Of a DNA stretch of 64,000 nucleotides, positions 57,098 through 64,000 are shown piece after piece. Under the pieces are notes generated by a model that was not told where the DNA came from, ran no database searches, and saw only the letters and a program-made list of their open reading frames with translations. The stretch comes from Effrenium voratum (taxonomy: Eukaryota; Sar; Dinophyceae; Suessiales; Symbiodiniaceae), in assembly GCA_963377175.1 (NCBI GenBank), contig CAUJNA010003314.1, forward strand, positions 67,001 to 131,000, written 5' to 3'. Numbering within the stretch: the stretch's first letter is position 1; the number at the start of each line of letters is the position of its first letter. The translations under genes were made by a program, and so were the position numbers.

Positions 57098-60000
57098 CTG
57101 ACAGGCCTGGCAGCAGGGCTTCGTTGTGTGAGGGCAAAACAAAAAGACCAACAACATGCAATACTCACCTGCCTGGTCGACATAGGCCTGCACAAGACGC
57201 CCAATGCTGCAGTTCCAAGCCTTTTCCAAGCCAGAAAAGAGAACTGCAAAAGGCACACATTTTTGATCACAGCTTCACCCCTAGCATGTGGTCAGTCAGT
57301 CAAGTGAAACTTGCAAAACCTTCAAATTATTGAAAGAAAACATCAGACACAGCCTTAGAAAAGGCAGGTGTGTATGCGCCACTGGCTGGGGGCGGCCAGT
57401 AAATTGCCCACTCGCCCCCCGTGCAACCAGTGGCTCTGCACCCACCATGTCAGGCTTGCGCCGCTGAAAGGAAGTGCGCTCTGCGCTGGTGGACCACAAC
57501 TGCAAAGGTTTGCAAGAAGGCCCATTGAATGTCCCCAAGAATGTCACTGCGCGGGGGGCTTTGATCCCCTCATCGCCGGAAGGCTAGGCAAGCAACTGTT
57601 CAGCGGCTGCTCAATGACAGGGCAGCATAGGGTGATCCATGCCATGAAAAAACAACACGGCACTGAGGCTGCACATGCTGTCACCTTCAGAGACACACCG
57701 TTTGGTCGCATCCCCATAGCACTGGTTCACTGCCGAACGCTGTAGAACAACACAGGAGCTGCATTGTGTGCCAAGCCAGCATAGACCCTTTTTACGTAGA
57801 GTGCCAAGGGCATTGAAGTATAGCCTGCGCCCTTTCCCGCTGAGGCAGTCGTGATTTGAAGCATCAAAGCCACTCAATCCTCGCGACAACAGCTCCTGAG
57901 TCAAGGCCCCACAACCAGAAAAGAGTTCGATGAAGCTGTTGAGACCACGTGAATCTATCTCCCGGTTAGCAAAGGTGCGCTGGATGAGGAGGAACATCAA
58001 GTTGACGAGAGTCACATCGGCGCTGAATTCCGGGAAGGCCACTCTCAAAATCCACTCCCCTCTGGGGCGACATTGGACATGTGCTGCAGGAAGTGGCCAC
58101 ATATGAGCTTCATCGCACCGAGATCAGACACTGTGGGCCTGAAAGGGTTGAACTGTCGATTGCTTGAAGTGGACTATCAAAAACAACCGTTTTTTCATGA
58201 GCAAGACAATATTCAAAATGTGAAGTTCGGCCTGGCAAATGGCGCGAACTGGATGAAGTTGCTCAAAGTCACGTGTGACGCACGCCCAAAAGCGCACTGC
58301 AAGCCATTGGTGCTGCGTATCACCTTCTTCTTCAGCGTGCTCATTGCCAGCTGCTGGACCAGGCTGCCCGAAGACCTGCGGTGTTCCTGCACAGACCGCC
58401 TGGGGGGGCCCTCAGCACTTTCAGCGGGCCGAGGCCTCTTTTTGCTGCGGCGAGGCCCAAGCACCGCCAAAGGAGCGCAAGCTGGCATCAGCAGACGGCG
58501 CGTCATGATGTCACCAGAACAGGGCAAAGAACAACTCTTTTGCATCTTAGACAGAATGAGTCCCAGGTCAAGTTTGAGGAATGAATCTGTGAGAATGGAC
58601 CTGGCTTTCACAAACTTGACAGCCAAGCCCATGTGCCAAACAAACAGTGTCAAAGGCGCCCTTGTGCCTGTCAAACCCTTGCAGCAAGCTTTGACCAAGA
58701 CCCACGAACAGCAAATGTCACATGCCACATGCCACATGTCATATGTTGCAGCAACACAGCAACACAAGTAAGTGCAGCTGACAAGAATGATGTCACATGA
58801 CATGTGCATGACACCCACACAACAGCAATGAAGTTTTCTCCTTGCGACAGACACATGATGGATCTTTAGTACTGCTTCGGACCTTGACAATTAGCCGCTC
58901 GTACACTGACTCCTCAATCTGACCTGGAATTTGAGGACTTGCACATGGGAGATGTTTTTGCACAAGTGCCAACTTTTTATGCATGTGCATGGACATCAGC
59001 CAGGGAACCCCTCCAAGAAAGGGCTTTGAGTATGTCCTTGTTGAGTACGGATACACAAACACACTTTCATGTTGCGATTGTACCTTGCATTTTACTTTGA
59101 AACGCCAGTCGTTGTAGATGCAAAGCCAGGTGGAGTGATCTGCTCCAGGAATTCAGCTGGAGTTCTGTACACTCTGGAACTGGGAGATCTTGAAATTGTC
59201 ACAGCTGGCTGCATCTTTGTATTTGGGCAGCTGCTGGCCGAGGGTGCATCATCAGTTGATGCAGCAACAGGCGACTGACCTGCTTCAGCACATGGAGAAG
59301 CTAACGGGCCACTGCTGCCACTGGCAACATCAACTGCCTGCCCAGGCGCAGCCTCCTGGGCAGAAGGCTGAGCAGCATTGTCCAATGGGGCAGCTGCGGC
59401 ATCATCACCAGGCTCAACTGCATGAACTGTCTGCTCATCTTCAAGACCTTGTGAAGGTGACAGCGGTGCTGACCGACTTCTTTTCACTGATGCCACCTCT
59501 GTGTCAGCCACTGCTTGCTTGCGCTTGCGCTTTCCCTTTCCTGCACCCTTACCTCTTGCTTTGCCATGAGTCTTGGCCTGCGCCTTGCCCTTGCCCTTGC
59601 CCTTCGGCCGCGTCTTTGCCTTTGGCTGGCAGCTGTCACATGGACAAGTTGCACCGCTCAAACACACAAAAAAAACAGAAATAACCAAGTGTTGCCAGAA
59701 TTGGGGCTCAAGTTCCCTGACCTCTTCCAGTTTCTGGGGGCGCCAGGCGTTCCACTGCACTTGCTTTGCAGCAGCAGCAGCCTTTGATTCAGCCGAAGAT
59801 CGCTTGCGGAGCTCACGGTACTCAGTGCTCTCGTCAAGGGCACTGTTTTCAAAGAGCATGTCAACCAACAGCCCCTCGCTCTCTGGTTCTTGACCGATGC
59901 CAGCAACAGTGGCCTTGGCGCGAGAATCAGCCTCCAGGATCTCATTGACATACTCCGTGTCATGTCCAGACGCATACTGTGCAAGTAGCTGAAGCAGCTT

Positions 60001-63000
60001 CTTGCGGCTTGTTTTTGTGGGTTTGTCATGCAAATGAAGACAGCCGGCAGCCGGCAAGGAAGGCCAAGTCGTTGAAGGTAAATCTTTTGGGGGTCCTCAA
60101 GGATCTCTTCAGCAGTGGCTCGGCAGGACCACGCTGCAGACAAACACCAAAGCCCCACACAAGCTCACATGACAACACATTCCACATTTCAGTGTTGTTA
60201 CAAACACCCACTCAGCCATTGCTGAGGCATCAAGTTCTAGACAGGCCAGCAAAGTGTTGCCCACGTGTGCGCACCTAGCACAACGTAGCAAGCGTCTCAA
60301 CCTGCTGCAGAAACATGCCGGGCCGCAACAAGTCAAGATCACCTGGCTATCCTCCCAGAACTGCTGCGTAGCGCAGAGGAATGCCAGCTTGAGCCCGCCT
60401 ACACCACTGGCACGGAGATCCCGGAAAGATGCTGCAGGATCTTCTTCAGCTTCAGGCCCAAAGCCGCAGCAGAGCTCCAGAATCATGCGTGTTGCCCACC
60501 ATTCTCTCATTTGTGCCTACCCACAGCTGAACCATCGGCCAGCCTTTGGCACACTGCTCTTTCTGACATAGAGGACTCCATGTTACTGAGAGCAAGCCAC
60601 ACCTCTCTGAGGGTCATCCATGCCAAAGTCGTCAGCAACCCTGTGGAAGTATTTCTGGAAAATCTGCTGGCAGGTGGCCCAAGCAGCAACATCATCCTGC
60701 GGATTGAACTTTGCTATCACAAGTGTGTCTCTGCAGCTGTGGACACTGGAGTCTGTGACAGCTGTTCAATGCTGGCTTCCTGCGTTGGCCTTGGGCCACC
60801 CCTTGGCCACTTCCTTGGTCCTCCTGCTGCTCCACAGACTGACGGGTGTGCCTATTACAGGAGGGGAGACACATGTCACATGCCACAAGAAAGAACACTG
60901 AGTCACTGAGCCAATGCAAGACAAGCGCACCAGTTTAACAATCTGACCACAGCCCTAAGCAACAACAAAAATATGCCTCATCCTCCTAGAAGGGATGTGG
61001 CCCTGATCATCAGGTAAGTCTGCCACATGAAGATGTGCAGCGTGTCAGCCAAAGCGACAATCACTGCAGACAGCATGAGGGCCAGCAAGGTGGCAGACTT
61101 TGATTTCCAAGCTTGCTTGTTCTGTGTCCGCCAAGCTTTGGCAGCCAATGTCAAGAGAAGCACAATGTCCAGGAAAGGAGCTCCTCCCATGAGCACCCCA
61201 GCTGCTGCGTCATGGAGTTCTATTGAGTTCCCCAGGCAGCGTGTGGAATGAACATTCTTCACAATTTCTGGAAAGTTTGTCACACTGCCAGAGGCAGAGA
61301 CACGCAGATGGTGTCACAACCCCAACACGAAAAGATGCAAACCTGAGATATGACAAGGCATTCCTTGCGCACCAATCTTGACCTGCCAGCATAGACAGCA
61401 AAGAAATGCAGGAGCAGGGCAGTGCGACAACAGTTGGCAGCAAGTGCTCCTGGCCTTGGGTGAAAGAGTTTGGGCAAACAAGCTTAGCTGGGTTACACAA
61501 AACAAGAACTTACAGAACGCAGATGAGGCACCGAACCCCGGAGCCCCTCAAGTGAAGTGCGTCATGCTTCCCACTGCTCGCTGCAAGCTCTTTGATCATG
61601 CCCAGGAATTTTGATGAGGACGACTCTGCAGCATTGTCACGAAACTTGTCCAGGACAAGTCCAAGAAAAGAAACTCATCCCTTCATTGGCTTGATAAGCA
61701 ACAGGTGAAGGAAAGTCTGGCCCGAAGACAAAGGATTTGGCAGTGTGTCCAAGAACTGGCTGTTCTGGTTGTTGCCACTCATGTGCCATGTGAAGCAGGC
61801 CACTGGCTTTGCCAGTGGAACCAAGCACGTGACTGCAGCTTCAAGTTGTGTGGGTCGCTTCAAACATGGCACAAGTCACAGGTCAAGCACAGTGTGACTG
61901 TGTGGGAGCCTCACTCACTGACAGAGTCTCGGACCCAAGCCATGGCCATGATGAAGCTCTGACCTTGCAAGGGCAAAATCAACTACTGCTCACAAAAGTT
62001 GGTGGCCCACTCCGTACCTTCTTGGGCCATCAAGGCAGCAAGCACAGCCTGCGCATCCTGGGTCCCAGCAACAGCTTGCCTCTCAAGCTGCCTCTTCTTT
62101 CACTCCAGCCAAAGGTGGCAGCAAGCTTGATGATGGCCTCATCGTTCATGCACACCGGCAACTTGTTCATGACATTTTGAGTGAACTCCTCAGGCCCCCC
62201 CATGCCAGCTGCCACACGTGCATGAGCTTCAAAGTATCCTAGATCCTGGCTTGGCTCCAAGACCTTCAACAAAGTATCATAGATTCTGGTTTGGGCCCCA
62301 AGGTTTACAAAATATCATAGATTCTGGCTTGTTTTCAAATGAGTCAAATGAGCACCAACCCCAAGTGACCATGTTTGTTGTCTGTTGTCCAGGAAAAGCG
62401 CCAAGCTCAGTGCTGTGCAGTCTCCTCCTGGTGCTGCACACTGCCAGCCTGCCAGGCAGATCATACAGATCAGTCCATTGCCAGTTGACAACTCGGCACA
62501 TGTTGCAGTTGCTGCAATGGCATAGCTGGCAAACGACTCACATGATGTAGTGAGTAACAATTGGCAGCATGTGTGTGTGACAACTGTTTTGTTCACCACT
62601 TGCAGCACACATCTCGCAAAGCTCAGCTCATCAAATTGTCAGAAGCCACAGCCGCAAAAAGGCTTTGCCCTAAAGCGCCCGGCAGCTGTGGCACAAAGGC
62701 CATCAATACAGGTCTCCTGTCGTTGCCTAAGAATCAGGCTTGACTCCACCAAATAAAAGCACAGCACTGACATCAACTGCAGGCCCGGCCAAACTGTCAA
62801 CTGGAACTGCCAAATGCAGCATTGACTAACTTCAAACTATCTGCGCTGCACTTGCCACCAAGCTACAAAGAGCTGTTGGTAGCCACACGTCCAGGGATTC
62901 CTCTTCGGACTCACGCCTTTTGAAGAACAATCGCATCCTGGACCCAGTGCAGCATGTGTGATTGATATGAGAGTTGGTGCAAAGCCCACTGAGCCAGTCC

Positions 63001-63901
63001 ATGACACTCTTGGCAAAGTGCATCAATGCAGCTTGTGTCGGCCAAGGGCAGCAGACACGGATCTGGAGATGTTGAAGTCCTGCAGGATTTTGTTCCTGCA
63101 GTGGGGCAGCAGTGTGACATGTGAACAAGCGGAAATTAAAGGACACATTGCAGCAGCCAAAGCTTGCCAAGGCACATCACAACATCATCGCTCAGGGGGC
63201 AGGTTCTCATGTTCTCGATGATGCTTTTTCTGAAGCAGGTTCAGGTGGCGGCGGTGGAGGAACTGGTGGCCCCTCATCGTACTGCTCAGTTCGCCACGGC
63301 GCTGTGTCCTTGGCTAGCTGTCACAACATGCAAGCCTACTACTCGCACTTCGGCATGTAGCAAATACCCAGCCAACACTTCAACTAAAAGAACACTGGCA
63401 GTTGTTGCAGCACATTGGACATATGTCATGTGACACGTGAGGCACAGTCTTGACATGGCTGACTACTGAGCCTTGAAATGCTCAATCCTCTGAAGTTCGT
63501 GACCTTCATGCGAGAGAGCAGACTTGAAACGTTTAAGGACAAGGGCAGCTGACTGCCACCTTTTGGGAGCAGCCTGCCGCCCAGAATCCAATTTCAACAG
63601 TTTCTTCTTCAGCGGCAGGAGGAGGACTGGCAAGGAACCTTGCGGCAGGACACACACATATCCAAAAATCGGAAGTCAAAGGCAAAAGCCAACACACATC
63701 ACTTGACAAGGGGCCTTGTTGCAAACAGAAAGCAGTGAAGCCCACAAGGGGCACTTTATATATATGTTTTATGCCACAACCGTTTCAGAAAACAAGTATC
63801 AATGCAGCTCCAGGGAACGCAAAGCCGCGGCTCTATGCACTGGCGGACCAGATTCCCTCCCAGGAGCGCACCCCATCGAGGCCTACAGGGTGTCCTGCCG
63901 C
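57046..63901 (-). CDS. Multi-exon gene ending in a methyltransferase-like domain (partial, 5' end outside)
   Basis: At least twelve protein-like segments on the minus strand have splice-like borders and run from the right edge to about 57.05 kb. In order: short N-terminal exons (63.9-62.9 kb), a charged exon at 62.26 kb, SFLGLVLDKF at 61.67 kb, a possibly membrane-spanning exon at 61.28 kb, a WATCQQIFQKYF exon at 60.71 kb, ELCCGFGPEAEEDP at 60.5 kb, LLAQYASGHDTEYVNEILEA at about 60.0 kb, a Lys/Gly-rich basic exon at 59.63 kb, RRSKKRPRP at 58.58 kb, and the methyltransferase-like exons. Most donors are GT; GC donors are likely at 63471 and 62091. Whether all belong to one gene is inferred from strand, order and absence of a start. 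Frames across junctions were not all checked. Confidence 0.45.
57169..57243 (-). CDS. Exon, C-terminal part of methyltransferase-like gene
   Basis: Minus strand LFSGLEKAWNCSIGRLVQAY then VDQA, bounded by acceptor TGCCTTTTGCAG and donor CAG|GTGAGTATT, both near-ideal. In relatives as I recall them, the methyltransferase-like domain ends with a YP..F....A stretch of this kind. Confidence 0.5.
57383..58173 (-). CDS. Main exon: cytosine-5 methyltransferase-like protein, three frameshifts
   Basis: Starts after acceptor GATAG with NPFRPTVSDLGAMKLICGHF. Motifs: ELFSGCGALT (57928-57899, motif I, cofactor binding), FDASNHDCL, WLGTQCSSCVVL (57772-57761 for GTQC, motif IV position), PVIEQPLNSCLP (EQP at 57612-57604, motif VI position), then TFLGTFNGPSCKPLQLWSTS near the end. 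Relatives as I recall them have GTPC; here it is QC. Reading all of this needs three frame changes, at T4 (58050-58047), T6 (57652-57647) and C6 (57558-57553). The exon may end at a GTGGCG donor (57382). Proteins with this layout are common in Symbiodiniaceae as I know them; their activity is unproven. Confidence 0.55.
58324..58586 (-). CDS. Exon, basic Arg/Lys-rich
   Basis: DSFLKLDLGLILSKMQKS, then GPRRSKKRPRPAESAEGPPR, ending LAMSTLKKK before a strong donor AAG|GTGATAC. Acceptor TTCTCACAG upstream. The basic cluster could be a nuclear localisation signal. Confidence 0.45.
59095..59632 (-). CDS. Exon, Lys/Gly-rich then acidic low-complexity
   Basis: Starts CQPKAKTRPKGKGKGK after acceptor GTGACAG, continues with basic Lys/Gly/Arg repeats, then an Ala/Ser/Asp/Glu-rich stretch and EFLEQITPPGFAS. 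It ends at a TAA (59092) or at a donor CAAA|GTAAAA. The basic part could bind nucleic acid; the rest is probably disordered. Confidence 0.5.
59686..60036 (-). CDS. Exon, helical
   Basis: RKKLLQLLAQYASGHDTEYV, EILEADSRAKATVAGIGQEP, STEYRELRKRSSAESKAA, then WNAWRPQKLEEVRELEPQFW before donor CACTTG|GTTATT. Strong helical, charged character typical of a genuine coding exon. The upstream border is uncertain (acceptor near 60036), because an overlapping frame (AEEILEDPQKIYLQRLGLP, about 60140-60075) may be the preceding exon. Confidence 0.5.
60343..60516 (-). CDS. Exon
   Basis: After acceptor GTGGGTAG: REWWATRMILELCCGFGPEA, then FRDLRASGVGGLKLAFLCAT and QQFWEDSQ before donor CCAG|GTGATC. No domain recognised. 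Confidence 0.45.
60603..60713 (-). CDS. Exon
   Basis: KFNPQDDVAAWATCQQIFQK, then YFHRVADDFGMDDPQR, 111 bases, between acceptor GTGATAG and donor AGAGAG|GTGTGG. No domain recognised. Confidence 0.45.
60980..61284 (-). CDS. Exon with one or two hydrophobic segments
   Basis: VTNFPEIVKNVHSTRCLGNS, then hydrophobic FLDIVLLLTLAAKAW and ATLLALMLSAVIVALADTL, which could be membrane helices. Acceptor CTCTGGCAG upstream. The downstream donor is unclear (no GT; a GC or GA donor is possible). Membrane helices would be unexpected in a nuclear methyltransferase, so this may belong to another gene or be misread. Confidence 0.35.
61514..61673 (-). CDS. Exon
   Basis: SFLGLVLDKFRDNAAESSSS, KFLGMIKELAASSGKHDALH, LRGSGVRCLICVL before an ideal donor TTCT|GTAAGTTC. 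160 bases. No domain recognised. Confidence 0.5.
62092..62263 (-). CDS. Exon
   Basis: VLEPSQDLGYFEAHARVAAG, then GGPEEFTQNVMNKLPVCMND and KLAATFGWSERR before a possible GC donor GAAGAG|GCAGCT. The acceptor TTGAAG lies within a three-copy tandem repeat whose first copy is partly exon sequence. Confidence 0.45.
62233..62345. repeat. Tandem repeat, 39-40-bp unit, three copies, across an exon border
   Basis: AAGTATCCTAGATCCTGG at 62232, AAGTATCATAGATTCTGG at 62272 and AATATCATAGATTCTGG at 62311, each followed by CTTGG-type and CCAAG-type words. Confidence 0.85.
62859..62937 (-). CDS. Exon
   Basis: MRLFFKRRESEEESLDVWLP, then TALCSL, 79 bases, between acceptor GGTCCAG and donor CTTG|GTGGCA. No domain recognised. 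Confidence 0.45.
63214..63317 (-). CDS. Exon, proline-rich
   Basis: AKDTAPWRTEQYDEGPP, then VPPPPPPEPASEKASSR after acceptor GTGACAG. The downstream border is uncertain. Probably a disordered linker. Confidence 0.4.
63472..63638 (-). CDS. Exon, basic helical
   Basis: SLPVLLLPLKKKLLKLDSGR, then QAAPKRWQSAALVLKRFKSA and HELQRIEHFK. Acceptor CCGCAAG; donor TTCAAG|GCTCAG, a GC donor of the kind common in dinoflagellates. Confidence 0.45.
63849..63901 (-). CDS. Exon, most upstream seen
   Basis: AAGHPVGLDGVRSWEGIW, 53 bases, between acceptor TTGCTTGCAG and donor AATCTG|GTCCGC. The gene should continue to the right of the window. Confidence 0.4.
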
Positions 63902-64000
63902 CTGCAAGCAACAACAGACGGTGTCCTGAGCTCACATGACATCAAGCCTGCTCAAGCCTTTGTTCACACAAGGCTCAGGTCCGAATCTTCAAAGAGCCAT

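Overview
The window looks like nuclear DNA of a dinoflagellate, most likely a coral-symbiont type (Symbiodiniaceae). This rests on three things. First, two Ty1/copia-type LTR retrotransposons carry proteins like those I know from Symbiodiniaceae genomes. Second, genes are split into short exons, and some junctions look like AG|GC or other non-GT donors. Third, long strand-biased tetranucleotide arrays and degraded retroelement fragments fill the space between sparse exons. I see no prokaryotic operon, tRNA, rRNA or CRISPR array. Everything was read by eye, so family names are recognitions, not search results.

Layout. 1-9.4 kb: decayed coding scraps, one exon of a CaMK/CDPK-type protein kinase (5.27 kb), reverse-transcriptase-element debris (6.2-7.7 kb), a TTGG array and a pyrimidine tract. 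9.45-18.87 kb: a copia element on the minus strand (gag, protease, integrase, RT, RNase H, plus an extra 3' ORF) inserted in the pyrimidine tract; its 5' LTR is split by a 1.9-kb segment with a Cys-pair protein remnant. 19-23 kb: no convincing gene, some short inverted repeats. 23.05-24.54 kb: an ORF-free, AT-rich, degenerate repeat of about 165 bp. 24.5-28 kb: weak coding debris. 28.29-28.95 kb: two EF-hand exons. 30 kb: microsatellites. 31-34.1 kb: minus-strand retroelement debris. 35.1-35.9 kb: a G/T-rich minisatellite with TTTAGGG-like words. 36-44.8 kb: mostly unassigned, with one more EF-hand exon at 42.8 kb.

44.85-51.16 kb: a second copia element on the plus strand, with LTRs, a primer-binding site and gag-to-RNase H remnants. 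It has many frameshifts, an apparent internal inversion, and a domain between protease and integrase that resembles a cytosine-5 methyltransferase. 51.2-56.8 kb: no convincing gene; minisatellites and GATA/GGAA arrays. 57.0-63.9 kb: a minus-strand multi-exon gene running off the right edge. Its 3' exons encode a methyltransferase-like fold (ELFSGCG, GTQC and IEQP motifs) and contain three frameshifts, each at a homopolymer.

Relations. The kinase exon and the three EF-hand exons are collinear on the plus strand in the order expected for a calcium-dependent protein kinase. They may be the remains of one gene spread over about 37 kb by insertions such as the 9.4-kb copia element, but the linking exons were not found. 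The two copia elements share the same initiator-Met-tRNA-like primer site and LTRs beginning TGTCAA, so they probably belong to related lineages. The most unusual items are the extra ORF and the extreme GTAGT strand bias of the first element, the 165-bp satellite-like block, and the methyltransferase-like domain occurring both in a mobile element and in a host-type gene.
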